Below, one piece after another: positions 1 to 8,635 of a stretch of DNA of 64,000 bases. Origin of the DNA: Shewanella sp. Arc9-LZ (GTDB lineage: Bacteria; Pseudomonadota; Gammaproteobacteria; Enterobacterales; Shewanellaceae); assembly GCF_010092445.1 (NCBI RefSeq), contig NZ_CP048031.1, positions 1,674,001 to 1,738,000 on the forward strand, written 5' to 3'. The notes under the pieces were generated by a model. It was not told the DNA's origin. It searched no databases and was given only the letters and a program-made list of their open reading frames with translations. Every line of letters starts with the position of its first letter. Positions within the stretch are counted from its first letter, which is position 1. The position numbers were made by a program, and so were the translations under genes.

Positions 1-338
1 TGCTGCAACAAAGCCAGCATTATGCCAACTTTGAAGGCAGTGAAGTTGAAACCATGGCGATAAGTGCGATTAAGGCTACTCAACACGGGATGGTTAATAT
101 AGAGGGTGTTCAACAAGAAGTGGTAAAAGGCACTGGGCTTGATGGTAAGCAAGTCACCGTATACCCAGGAGATGTGCCCACATCATTACCCGATGCAGAG
201 TTTTGGCAACAACAAGGGTTTAGCTTTAGTGCTTTTCTACCGCCCAATTTGAGCCATATCCACGATAACAATCCGCAATTCGAACACATTCGTCTCGACC
301 ATCTCTTGGAGTTTCTATTAGGCGATAAATTGTCTTAA
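1..338 (+). CDS. ycjX: YcjX-family P-loop protein (DUF463), 3' end only
   Basis: This is the C-terminal end of a gene that begins before the window. The reading frame is open from base 3 and ends with TAA at 338, so about 111 residues are visible. The internal ATG at 54 is not the true start, because coding similarity to YcjX continues upstream of it. The Walker motifs of the family lie outside the window. The assignment rests on the C-terminal sequence and on the next gene, which encodes a YcjF-type membrane protein; ycjX-ycjF is a conserved pair, in enterobacteria part of the psp stress neighbourhood. Function is poorly defined: a predicted GTPase/ATPase-like protein linked to envelope stress. 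Confidence 0.8.
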   Translation, partial: LQQSQHYANFEGSEVETMAISAIKATQHGMVNIEGVQQEVVKGTGLDGKQVTVYPGDVPTSLPDAEFWQQQGFSFSAFLPPNLSHIHDNNPQFEHIRLDHLLEFLLGDKLS

Positions 339-373
339 TGGTTTTATTTTGAGAATAAATGTGAGCATTAGTT

Positions 374-1465
374 ATGAATGAACCTACACGTAATTCGCCG
401 ATAAAAAAATCGCAAATATTTACCGAGTCAGATCTTATTGTGACAGATGAGATTCAATCGGCTGAAGAAGCAATTAAGCCGACTAAATCATTTGAAGAAG
501 TTGACTTTATTTGTGAGCAATCGCTAACAGAATTGCCAGCAGCAATGGAAGACAGCATTAAACCTGCAAAGGCTAAGCGTTGGTCGTTATTGGCTATATT
601 ATCGGTAATTGGTTTGGTGTTATTGGTTATCGTACAAACCGTGATGGGGTTACTTGACTCTTTTCAACAAAGTCCGTGGTTATTTGGTTTTTATGCTTCT
701 GTGTTATCCATTGTTAGCTTATGGGCCACGGTCATTACGATTAAAGAATGGCGTAAGTTGGTTAATCTTAAACAAGTCAGTGATCATCAAAGCACAGCTG
801 AACGATTATCCCAAAGCATGCAAATGGGCGAAGCCAAAACGTTTTTGGCACCAATATTAGCCAAATACCCAAATAATCAGGCTAAACAACAATATTTACA
901 AGCCTGTAGCCATGAACATAATGATGCAGAAATCGTGTTGTTATTCGAAGATATCGTGTTATCCGAGCGCGATTTACTGGCCAAGAAACGCGTTAACCGC
1001 TTTGCTGCTGAGTCGGCATTATTATTAGCCGCAAGCCCTTTAGCTGCGCTGGATATGGCTATTATCTTGTGGCGAAATCAAAAAATGATTAATGAAGTCG
1101 CTGCCATTTATGCCGTGGAGCTGGGTTACTGGAGCCGCATAAAACTGATTCGTAGTATTGTGACGAATATTATTTATGCTGGCAGTACCGAGGTGATTAC
1201 CGATTTAGGTACCCAATTATTATCAGTAGAAATGACCGGCAAGGTGTCTGCTCGGATTGCACAAGGACTTGGTGGTGGTTTACTTACCGCAAGGTTAGGT
1301 TATCAAGCCATGAGCTTGTGCCGGCCGATTGCATTTAACAAACACAACAAGCCTAAATTATCCCACGTTCATCAACATTTACTCGGTGAATTAAAGCAGT
1401 TTACTTCGTCAATGATGTCTAAAAATAAACAGAAACAAACTCAGTCAGCTGATAATAGCGAATAA
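374..1465 (+). CDS. ycjF: YcjF-family inner-membrane protein (TIGR01620 / DUF697)
   Basis: 363 residues. A charged cytoplasmic N-terminus of about 70 residues is followed by two strongly hydrophobic membrane segments (about residues 72-97 and 103-125), then a long C-terminal region with the DUF697-type hydrophobic stretch, including ESALLLAASPLAALDMAI and a Gly-rich GLGGGLLTARLGY segment. It starts 35 bases after the ycjX stop on the same strand, so the two are very likely co-transcribed, as in other gammaproteobacteria. Family knowledge places YcjF in the inner membrane near the phage-shock system. The precise molecular role is unknown. Confidence 0.82.
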   Translation: MNEPTRNSPIKKSQIFTESDLIVTDEIQSAEEAIKPTKSFEEVDFICEQSLTELPAAMEDSIKPAKAKRWSLLAILSVIGLVLLVIVQTVMGLLDSFQQSPWLFGFYASVLSIVSLWATVITIKEWRKLVNLKQVSDHQSTAERLSQSMQMGEAKTFLAPILAKYPNNQAKQQYLQACSHEHNDAEIVLLFEDIVLSERDLLAKKRVNRFAAESALLLAASPLAALDMAIILWRNQKMINEVAAIYAVELGYWSRIKLIRSIVTNIIYAGSTEVITDLGTQLLSVEMTGKVSARIAQGLGGGLLTARLGYQAMSLCRPIAFNKHNKPKLSHVHQHLLGELKQFTSSMMSKNKQKQTQSADNSE

Positions 1466-1606
1466 ATTAGTGTTTTTTTTGTACAATTCAGTTTTGTTGA
1501 CTACAGTTAGCCTCCGATTCGGAAAACGTATAGCGTTCTGAATCGTTCGAGCTTGGTAATGGAGAAGGACGCATACCAGCAAACTAAGGAAGGAAAGGAG
1601 AATCTA

Positions 1607-1942
1607 ATGAAATCATTGTCATTAACTGCATTATTAATGGGTTTATGTTGTTTGTTAAGTAGTCATTCTTACGCCGCTGAAACGGTAAAGACAATGGCAG
1701 AGCCCACAAAACAAGCCACAAAATCGATGGAGAAAAAGTCAACGGCTATGCAAAAGGTCAATATCAATAAAGCCAGCGCTGAAGAATTACAAGCGCTGAA
1801 AGGTATTGGGCAAGCCAAAGCAAAAGCGATTGTTGACTATCGAACCAAAAACGGCAAATTTACCGATCTGAAACAGTTAACCATGGTGACAGGAATTGGT
1901 GAAAAGTTAGTCAGCCAGAATACCGAGAATATGAGTTTCTAA
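1607..1942 (+). CDS. Secreted ComEA-like helix-hairpin-helix protein
   Basis: 111 residues. The ATG at 1607 is preferred over the ATG at 1559 in the same frame because a strong Shine-Dalgarno run (AAGGAAAGGAG) lies just upstream and a classical signal peptide follows (MKSLSLTALLMGLCCLL... ending SYA-AE). The mature part has a Lys/Thr-rich linker and then a tandem helix-hairpin-helix ComEA domain, with VNINKASAEELQALKGIG and MVTGIGEKLV as the two hairpin motifs. ComEA proteins bind double-stranded DNA non-specifically in the periplasm and pull DNA in during natural transformation. No other competence gene is next to it, so a role in DNA uptake is inferred from the domain only. Confidence 0.85.
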   Translation: MKSLSLTALLMGLCCLLSSHSYAAETVKTMAEPTKQATKSMEKKSTAMQKVNINKASAEELQALKGIGQAKAKAIVDYRTKNGKFTDLKQLTMVTGIGEKLVSQNTENMSF

Positions 1943-1961
1943 CTGAGACGCTTATTAATAC

Positions 1962-1989
1962 AAAAACGGAAGCAATTGCTTCCGTTTTC
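1962..1989. terminator. Bidirectional intrinsic terminator
   Basis: A perfect stem (ACGGAAGCAA/TTGCTTCCGT) is flanked by A-run and T-run sequence on both sides. It sits between the convergent ComEA-like and yciK genes and can serve both. Confidence 0.85.
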
Positions 1990-2031
1990 TATTTCAGCGA
2001 ACCCAAATGCAGGTTAACTAATCCAGGTTAA

Positions 2032-2769
2032 CTATTGTGCATTAAGTGCTTGGCCATTGGTGTCGATAGATTCATTACCCATTAAGAATAAATAAGTCGG
2101 CATAATTTGTTCAGCTGTTTTTAGTGTTTGTGGATCTTCAGCAGGATAAGCTTTTGCACGCATTTCTGTACGAGTCGCGCCTGGGTTAATACTATTAACC
2201 CTTACAGAGGTATTGTCACATTCATCAGCTAATACTTGCATCATGCCTTCGGTGGCAAATTTAGAAAATGCATAAGGTCCCCAATAAGCACGACCTTTAC
2301 GTCCAACACCGCTAGAAGTAAACACAATTGAAGCATGCTCGGCTTTACGCATAATAGGCAATAATGACTTGGTCATGATGGCTTGAGCCGTGACATTGAC
2401 CTTCAAAATGGTTTCAAGCGAGGTTAAATCGATATGCTCAAATGGACCTAATGCCCCCAACTGAGATGCGTTATGCAATAAACCATCTAAATGACCAAAC
2501 TGCTCGGCAATGGTGTCTGCCATATCAATATAATTCTGTTCGGTCGCGCCTTTCATATCTAACGGTACAATGGCTGGCTTTGGATAACCGGCATTAACAA
2601 TTTCATCGTATACGTTTTCGAGTTTTTTAACGGTCTTACCGAGCAAAATTACCGTAGCGCCGTGTTTGGCAAATTCGATTGATGCTGCACGACCAATACC
2701 GTCTCCAGCGCCCGTAACCAAGATTGTTTTGTTATTGAGTAAATCTTTTGCAGCTTGATATTCCAACAT
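2032..2769 (-). CDS. yciK: YciK-family SDR oxidoreductase
   Basis: 245 residues, the usual length for a classical short-chain dehydrogenase. The N-terminal Rossmann motif TGAGDGIG lies at about residues 20-27, an NAS element at about 100, the catalytic Ser in FTSSGVGRKGR, and the YxxxK pair in YAFSK. The segments KFATEGMMQVLADE and NPGATRTEMRAKAYPAEDP are close to E. coli YciK as remembered. It is a predicted cytoplasmic NAD(P)-dependent oxidoreductase whose substrate is not known. Start: ATG at 2769. It converges on the ComEA-like gene and shares its terminator. Confidence 0.88.
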   Translation of the reverse strand: MLEYQAAKDLLNNKTILVTGAGDGIGRAASIEFAKHGATVILLGKTVKKLENVYDEIVNAGYPKPAIVPLDMKGATEQNYIDMADTIAEQFGHLDGLLHNASQLGALGPFEHIDLTSLETILKVNVTAQAIMTKSLLPIMRKAEHASIVFTSSGVGRKGRAYWGPYAFSKFATEGMMQVLADECDNTSVRVNSINPGATRTEMRAKAYPAEDPQTLKTAEQIMPTYLFLMGNESIDTNGQALNAQ

Positions 2770-3028
2770 GATTGATTATTTCCTCTTAGCGCAATCGCCC
2801 GTCAAATCTAGTACCGGATAAAAAATAAACGACCGTTTGAAACAAATGATTAATAATTGTATGAGAATAGGTCATTTGCATGTAACAAACTTGTAGCTAA
2901 CTCAATAATTTTACGTTAACTTGAGAATAGTTAAGGACTAACATAAGTCCTTATGGTCGCATGATAGGACTATTGTGACCAATTCTTGGGGAAAACAAAA
3001 TTATTAAAACAAGATTTGGGGAAAAAAG

Positions 3029-5518
3029 ATGAAAAGACTCATTTTGGGTGTTGCAATAACATCTGCTCTTGGCTTGACAGCATGTGGTGGTGACAGTTTT
3101 AACGAAGCAGTAGATAATGCTGAGCCGTTAGTGCCTGTTTCACATATGCAGTTTGATCCTGCTAATAGCAAAGTACCATTACCAAACGACTTACTCTTCA
3201 GTGGAACCACTGATGGCACATTATCTATCCCTGGCGAAGCCAGCGGTAACTATACTGATCCTCAAATTGCATTAGGTGCATTAGATGGATGGTCAACTAG
3301 TTCACCAATTTCAATTACTGTCGAACTTGCTAATGATTTACAGGGCAATGCATTAACGTTAGATGCAGCTTCTGTGTTTCAACCTGGTGCGGTGCGTATG
3401 TTTGAAGCGACGGTGGGCGGAGCATTATCAAGTGATGCTGAGTGTAAATCAGCACCTTCAGTTTCAGCTTGTAAAGTAGGTGAAGAGCTTCAATTTGGTG
3501 TTGATTTTGTATCAAAAGCATCAGGCAATAAAGTTGCCATAGTACCGATTAAACCATTAAAAGCTGGTCAGTCTTATATCTATGTGACTACCGATCTTAT
3601 TCAAGACTCGCTAGGCCGTGCTATTGCTCCGTCAACAACTTATGGTCTGTTAAAGTTAGATTTTGAAACACAGCAGCTTGAAACAGAACAACAAAAAATG
3701 CTGCAGTATCTGGTCAACAGTTATGAAAAAGGTGTTGCTGAAACACACGGTGTTGATCCTGAATCGATTAGTTTTTCAGGTTTATTCACCACTCAGTCAG
3801 TCGCTGATGTGTATGAAACCACTAAATTATTGATGGCTTCTAATCCTGCTTACACACCTTCATTTGTGCAAACTCCTACGCCAACTGGATTGACAGTTGC
3901 TCAGGCTGCTGGGTTAACGCCAGCATCGGGTGCAGCCTATGTAGTCGCCGATATGGCTGATCTTTATACAGCCAAAATTAAACTGCCAATCTACGGTGAT
4001 TGTTCATCAGCTGGCTGTGTGATCCCAATCGTCGATGGTGCTCCAACAGCACCTAATGGCCGTTGGTTTGCTCAAGGTGACAGTCCTGTGTCGGTATTGC
4101 TAGCTTTACAGGCGGGTACATTAAGCCAAGCTAACTTTTTTGCTCAAGCATCTGTTAATGGTGTTGACCCTCAAGCTGCATTAAGTAACCCAGCATTGCT
4201 TGCAGGTAAACAGTGGAAACTTGATGACGGTACTGCTGCAGATAAAACGAAACATTTAACCAAGTTTAACCCTATTCCGGCTATCAAAGGTTATGAAACT
4301 GTTTCAGTTCAAATTACCTTACCGAATGCGGCTAAGCTTGCCGCATTTACCGCTGCTCAAGGTGGAACTTTTGTGCCTCCAACAAGTGGTTGGCCAACCA
4401 CAATCGCAATGCATGGTTTAGGTGGTGGTAAAGAAATGGCACTAGCTTATGCGGGTACATACGCTGCAGCTGGTGTTGCCACTATTGCGATTGATATGCC
4501 ATTGCACGGTGCTCGTTCATTTGATTTAGACAAAGACGGCACTTATGAGATATCTGCAACAGCCCCAGCTTTTGGTCCTGTAGTCGGTAAGCCTAATGCG
4601 TTCACCAATGGTAACCCATTAGTGTTTGTTAACATCGCCAGCACATTGACAGTGCGTGACAATTTCCGTCAAGCAACCTTAGACCAATTAGGGTTAAGAT
4701 TATTATTGACTGGAATGGCGCAACAACTCGCTGCGGCAAATCAACCTCAAGTATTTGATGTGTCTAAAATCAGTGCACAAGGTTTGAGTTTAGGTGGCAT
4801 TGTTGGCACTACATTCTCTACTTATGCTAGTACTGGATTAGTTAATCCTATGACGGGTGATGCTTTACCTAACGCTTATGCTATTAATGCAACATCGTTA
4901 GTGGCGCCTGCTGGTGGTTTAGCTGGTGCATTTGCGGGTTCTGCTGCATTTGGTCCACAGTTATTCGCCAATGTCACCGCGTCTAGTACGTTTGCCGCTC
5001 TCGTTACTGCTGCAAATACTGCAGGTTATGAGGACGGTAGTGCCGAGTATGCTGCTTTAGTTCAAGCAGTGTATGCTGAGTTTATACCAACATTTGCTTT
5101 TGCAGTGCAAACAGCTGTCGATTCTGCTGACCCAATTAACCATGGCGAAAAATTAGCGGCTACTGGTTTACCAGTGCATTTAATTGAAGTGGTTGGCGAT
5201 GGGGCAGGCAACTTAGGTGACCAAACATTACCTAACAGCGTTGAAGGTTTCCCATTATCGGGTACTGAACCGTTAATTACCTCGCTAGCGCTAGGATGTG
5301 TTGATACTACAACGCCAGGTTCTGGTGCTGTACGCTTCTCTAAAGGCCATCACAGTTCGATTGTTAGCCCAGGTGAAGTAGATGGTGTAACAGACGGAAT
5401 GGCTCTTGCTGCGACTGTTGAAATGCAGTCTCAAGTTGCTGGTTTTGCAAAAACAGCAGGTTTAGGACAAGCTACGATTGTTGTGAGTAACAGCGATGTG
5501 ATCCAAAGCTGTAACTAA
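3029..5518 (+). CDS. Pla-1/cef family (VolA-like) surface lipase lipoprotein
   Basis: 829 residues. A lipoprotein signal ends in LTAC, so Cys19 would be lipidated, and the mature protein starts CGGDSFNEA. A Pro/Asn-rich N-terminal region (HMQFDPANSKVPLPNDLL) is typical of the bacterial virulence-factor lipase N-terminal domain. The nucleophile elbow is GLSLGG at about residue 590; an oxyanion-type HGLGGG motif is upstream and a late GHHSSIVSP could supply the catalytic His. Family knowledge: TIGR03502 (Pla-1/cef lipases), including Vibrio VolA, a surface lysophospholipase that releases fatty acids from host lecithin. It stands alone and ends at its own terminator. Substrate specificity here is inferred. 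Confidence 0.87.
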   Translation: MKRLILGVAITSALGLTACGGDSFNEAVDNAEPLVPVSHMQFDPANSKVPLPNDLLFSGTTDGTLSIPGEASGNYTDPQIALGALDGWSTSSPISITVELANDLQGNALTLDAASVFQPGAVRMFEATVGGALSSDAECKSAPSVSACKVGEELQFGVDFVSKASGNKVAIVPIKPLKAGQSYIYVTTDLIQDSLGRAIAPSTTYGLLKLDFETQQLETEQQKMLQYLVNSYEKGVAETHGVDPESISFSGLFTTQSVADVYETTKLLMASNPAYTPSFVQTPTPTGLTVAQAAGLTPASGAAYVVADMADLYTAKIKLPIYGDCSSAGCVIPIVDGAPTAPNGRWFAQGDSPVSVLLALQAGTLSQANFFAQASVNGVDPQAALSNPALLAGKQWKLDDGTAADKTKHLTKFNPIPAIKGYETVSVQITLPNAAKLAAFTAAQGGTFVPPTSGWPTTIAMHGLGGGKEMALAYAGTYAAAGVATIAIDMPLHGARSFDLDKDGTYEISATAPAFGPVVGKPNAFTNGNPLVFVNIASTLTVRDNFRQATLDQLGLRLLLTGMAQQLAAANQPQVFDVSKISAQGLSLGGIVGTTFSTYASTGLVNPMTGDALPNAYAINATSLVAPAGGLAGAFAGSAAFGPQLFANVTASSTFAALVTAANTAGYEDGSAEYAALVQAVYAEFIPTFAFAVQTAVDSADPINHGEKLAATGLPVHLIEVVGDGAGNLGDQTLPNSVEGFPLSGTEPLITSLALGCVDTTTPGSGAVRFSKGHHSSIVSPGEVDGVTDGMALAATVEMQSQVAGFAKTAGLGQATIVVSNSDVIQSCN

Positions 5519-5548
5519 TGTTTACTATTTAGTACGCAATATCTTAAG

Positions 5549-5575
5549 AAACCCAGCAATTAGCTGGGTTTTTTA
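5549..5575 (+). terminator. Intrinsic terminator of the lipase gene
   Basis: The stem AAACCCAGC / GCTGGGTTT with a five-base loop (AATTA) is followed by a T-run, 31 bases after the lipase stop codon. Confidence 0.88.
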
Positions 5576-5640
5576 TTGTCTACTTGTCGGTTATTACTGT
5601 TAAAATACCGCAAGATTGTCATCCCTGTATGGAGCGAGTT

Positions 5641-6651
5641 TTGGAATTTTTATATGAATACGGCCTGTTTTTAGCAAAAGCGGTAACCATTGTTGTCGCT
5701 ATTTTAGCGGTAGTAATATTTGTGCTGGCAGCAAGCATGAAAAACAAATCTGATAAAGGTGAGCTAAGACTGACTGATATTTCAGATGAGCTTATGCAGT
5801 TAAAGCATCAGTTGAAAGAAGAGTTACTGCCTAAAAAGCAATTTAAAGCCTATGAAAAGCAAGTGAAAGCAGCCGAAAAAGCGGCTGAGAAACAAAACTT
5901 AACCAAAGGCAAAGTATTCGTTATTGATTTTAAAGGCAGTATAGATGCCAATGAAGTCGCGTCATTACGCGAAGAAGTGACTGCTATTATAACCATCGCA
6001 GATAAAGATGACCAAGTATTGGTCAATGTTGAAAGTGGTGGCGGTATGGTTCATGGGTATGGCCTAGCGTCAAGTCAGTTAGATCGTTTGCGTCAAGCTA
6101 ATATCCCATTATCGATTTGCGTGGATAAAGTGGCTGCAAGTGGTGGCTATATGATGGCGTGTGTGGCTAATAAGGTTTACGCCGCACCGTTTGCTATAGT
6201 GGGCTCAATTGGGGTGATTGCGCAAATACCAAACTTTAATCGTTTGTTAAAAAATCATGATATTGATTATGAACAGCACACCGCAGGTAACTTTAAACGT
6301 ACTTTAACCGTTTTTGGTGAAAACACTGATGAAGGCAGAGCTAAGTTCCAACAGGAATTAGAAGAAACTCACGTGCTTTTTAAAGAGTTTGTCGGCCGTT
6401 ATCGTCCTAATATGGACATTGCTAAAGTTGCCACTGGCGAACATTGGTATGGCCAGCAAGCAATTGACTTAGGGCTTATCGATGCGGTTTCTACCAGCGA
6501 TGATGTAATTTTAGACTTGGTTAACACCCATCAAGTGATTAAAATTCAATATCAAATGAAGAAAAAGCTAGCAGATAAAATTGCTCATGGCGTTTCACTA
6601 TCAGTGACCACTATGATGAATCGTTTTGCGGAGCGTAATCAATCGGTGTAG
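5641..6651 (+). CDS. sohB: SohB, membrane-bound S49-family peptidase
   Basis: 336 residues from a TTG start at 5641. The TTG is chosen because the product then begins (M)EFLYEYGLFLAKAV, matching the E. coli SohB N-terminus as remembered, and GGAGCGAG lies 6-10 bases upstream; an in-frame ATG at 5629 would add four residues. An N-terminal membrane anchor is followed by a charged helical region and then the S49 (protease IV) core. The nucleophile is probably Ser167 in AASGGY, with DKVAASGG and the IVGSIGVIAQ segment typical of the family. SohB is a putative periplasmic signal-peptide peptidase, a multicopy suppressor of htrA in E. coli. Monocistronic, with its own terminator. Confidence 0.9.
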   Translation: MEFLYEYGLFLAKAVTIVVAILAVVIFVLAASMKNKSDKGELRLTDISDELMQLKHQLKEELLPKKQFKAYEKQVKAAEKAAEKQNLTKGKVFVIDFKGSIDANEVASLREEVTAIITIADKDDQVLVNVESGGGMVHGYGLASSQLDRLRQANIPLSICVDKVAASGGYMMACVANKVYAAPFAIVGSIGVIAQIPNFNRLLKNHDIDYEQHTAGNFKRTLTVFGENTDEGRAKFQQELEETHVLFKEFVGRYRPNMDIAKVATGEHWYGQQAIDLGLIDAVSTSDDVILDLVNTHQVIKIQYQMKKKLADKIAHGVSLSVTTMMNRFAERNQSV

Positions 6652-6687
6652 TACAGCAACATCACTACAACGCAATTGATTAAAAAC

Positions 6688-6716
6688 AAAAACGACAGCC
6701 TAGGCTGTCGTTTTTT
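6688..6716. terminator. Bidirectional intrinsic terminator
   Basis: A 12-bp perfect stem (AAAACGACAGCC / GGCTGTCGTTTT) with a two-base centre has A- and T-runs on its two sides. It lies between convergent sohB and the DUF3083-type gene. Confidence 0.9.
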
Positions 6717-6738
6717 ATACTGTAAAGCTTATGAGTGA

Positions 6739-7806
6739 CTAAGCTTTGTAACTGATGTGTTGATGGAAACGTAAAATGACATCGGCGTGTTCTTTATCAA
6801 TGTCGAACTCATTGGTAAATACACGTATAGCTTCTTCAACTTGATTCATAAAACGACCATAGCCTTCGTCTGTTTCATCGCTTTTACCTGCGACAATCAC
6901 AAATCGGAAAACGTCTACAAGCTTGTTCGCATCCCAGTGGCAAATCGGCTCTGGTGATTCTGCATGAGGATCAAACCCAACCATCTGAAATTCGTTAGTA
7001 CTGGTTAATTGCTCATACTTACTGTTACGTACAAGTGGTATTTTGCCGTTGGCAACCACCGCAACACGATTAAGCTGTTTGCTTTTAGTCGCTTCGATAA
7101 ACTTGTCACATACCTTTTGATAAACACTGGTAAAGTCGGTGGTATCATTTGCGAGTAACTGCTTTTTGATGCGGCGGTCAACTGGAATGTTTATGGTGAC
7201 ATAATTGAGCGTGCTGACATTTTCTGGTAGCTCGCAATGACGTCGGTGATAGCGACTATCAACAGCGCGTAATTTATAACCGTAGGTTTCTTTTAGTCCT
7301 TTTGCTTTAGCAAAGAAATCATAAGAAATATGCTGGTGGTCACGGACTTTAATTGGCACATTTTTAACGGGTAATAATGGTTTTAATTCAGCTATAAATT
7401 TTTGTACATGAGAGTGAAACTCAGCCGAATTACTGCGAAGGTCATTGCCAGTGGCTAAAAATACAATTCTAAGTTTTCTAGCTCTAAAGCCTGCAACGCT
7501 GTGTAAACGGTTAGCCTCATGGTGGGCTGGGTTATAGAAAAAACGTAATTGCTCATCTGTGGTTAAGCAATAAGCTTCACTGTGGAAGCGTACCATAGGC
7601 AATTTATCGGTAGTGACAACGTGCACGTTGTACAATTCTTGCTTTTCGGCTAGTTGATAGACGAGTTTGCTAAATTCATCGTAACAAGTTTCTAAATCAC
7701 TGTATGCATTAAGATATTCATCAGTTAACGGAAAACCAATGGTAATGTATTGATTTTTACGTGTTGCTGTTGGCAAGTATACTTTTTTTTGACGACTGAC
7801 GGACAT
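6739..7806 (-). CDS. Probable DUF3083 family protein with internal duplication
   Basis: 355 residues, no signal peptide or membrane segment, so probably cytoplasmic. The sequence falls into two related halves: residues about 18-160 and about 195-355 each begin with Y-[IV]-T-I, carry a K-[LI]-P-[ML]-V-R motif in the middle, a hydrophobic strand (RIVFLATG / RFVIVAGKSD), and end in HQHISY. I recall this as DUF3083, found mainly in Shewanella and relatives, with no known function. The paired conserved His residues could form a metal or active site, but that is speculation. Start: ATG at 7806. Transcribed leftward, in line with the upstream esterase gene but 175 bases away from it. Confidence 0.72.
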   Translation of the reverse strand: MSVSRQKKVYLPTATRKNQYITIGFPLTDEYLNAYSDLETCYDEFSKLVYQLAEKQELYNVHVVTTDKLPMVRFHSEAYCLTTDEQLRFFYNPAHHEANRLHSVAGFRARKLRIVFLATGNDLRSNSAEFHSHVQKFIAELKPLLPVKNVPIKVRDHQHISYDFFAKAKGLKETYGYKLRAVDSRYHRRHCELPENVSTLNYVTINIPVDRRIKKQLLANDTTDFTSVYQKVCDKFIEATKSKQLNRVAVVANGKIPLVRNSKYEQLTSTNEFQMVGFDPHAESPEPICHWDANKLVDVFRFVIVAGKSDETDEGYGRFMNQVEEAIRVFTNEFDIDKEHADVILRFHQHISYKA

Positions 7807-7981
7807 ATTATTTCCTTATTGCCTTAGTTGTTGTCTAAAGTTTATCGTTATATGTTTATGCTTATTTAATGCGCTTGCTGAGTGTCCATTTTAAACATTG
7901 ATGCTTAAATTAAAATGACTTTCGATCACTTTATTAAAATGTTTTTAACATGTCGAACAAAAATTGTTCAAATTTAAGTGT

Positions 7982-8635
7982 TTACTCGGATAAAACTTGT
8001 GTGATCCAAGGTAACATTAACTGCGTAATAGTGTCTTGAGCTTGTTCATTCGGATGAATGCCATCGCGCTGCATAAGCGTTTTGTCGGTGGCAATATCTT
8101 GCATGAAAAAAGGGATTAACTTAATAGTATATTGTTCGGCTAACTGATGATAAATCTGAGTAAAAGATTTGGCATACCTCGGGCCGTAATTCGGTGGTAC
8201 CATAATCTCAGTTAATAACACCTTGGCGCCTTGTTGCTGCGATAGGGTAATGATTTTTGTAAGATTTGATTTCAGTTTATTTGGTGGAAAACCTCTCAAC
8301 CCATCATTACCACCTAGCTCAATGACAATCAGGTCTGGCTGGCTTGAAGCCAGTAAACTCGGGAGTCTACGTAATCCTCCCGCCGTTGTTTCACCACTAA
8401 CAGAACCATTAATTATCTGATGCTGAGGCAACTGGTTACGTAATAATTGTACCCATCCCTGATCTTCTGGCATGCCATAGCCTGCACTTAAGCTATCACC
8501 TAATATCAAAATCGTGGCAGCATAGGTCGGTACACTCATAACTATCAGTATAAACACGCTGGTAAGCACGCGTTTCAGTGACGAATATAAGAAGGATTGT
8601 ATGTCTAATAATATCGATCGAAATACCAGTGCCAT
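7982..8635 (-). CDS. tesA: TesA-like arylesterase / lysophospholipase L1 (GDSL hydrolase)
   Basis: A periplasmic SGNH/GDSL esterase. All family blocks are visible: GDSLSAGYG with the nucleophile Ser, the block III GGNDGLRG, and the late DGIHPN carrying the catalytic Asp and His. A hydrophobic secretion signal (KRVLTSVFILIVMSVPTYAA) precedes the core. The start is uncertain. The ATG at 8635 overlaps the divergent ABC gene by 35 bases and has only a distant GAGG; a CTG at 8578 would give a more normal signal peptide and avoid the overlap. E. coli TesA acts as acyl-CoA thioesterase, lysophospholipase and protease I. Pairing with a YbbA/YbbP-type exporter is conserved in many proteobacteria. Confidence 0.88.
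   Translation of the reverse strand: MALVFRSILLDIQSFLYSSLKRVLTSVFILIVMSVPTYAATILILGDSLSAGYGMPEDQGWVQLLRNQLPQHQIINGSVSGETTAGGLRRLPSLLASSQPDLIVIELGGNDGLRGFPPNKLKSNLTKIITLSQQQGAKVLLTEIMVPPNYGPRYAKSFTQIYHQLAEQYTIKLIPFFMQDIATDKTLMQRDGIHPNEQAQDTITQLMLPWITQVLSE

Noticed and set aside
54..338. 94-residue protein starting at ATG 54
   Set aside because: The frame is open to base 3 with YcjX-like sequence, so it is the tail of a larger gene.
1514..1546. Hairpin CGATTC...GAATCG before the ComEA-like gene
   Set aside because: Imperfect stem, no T-run and no riboswitch-like features; could be chance.
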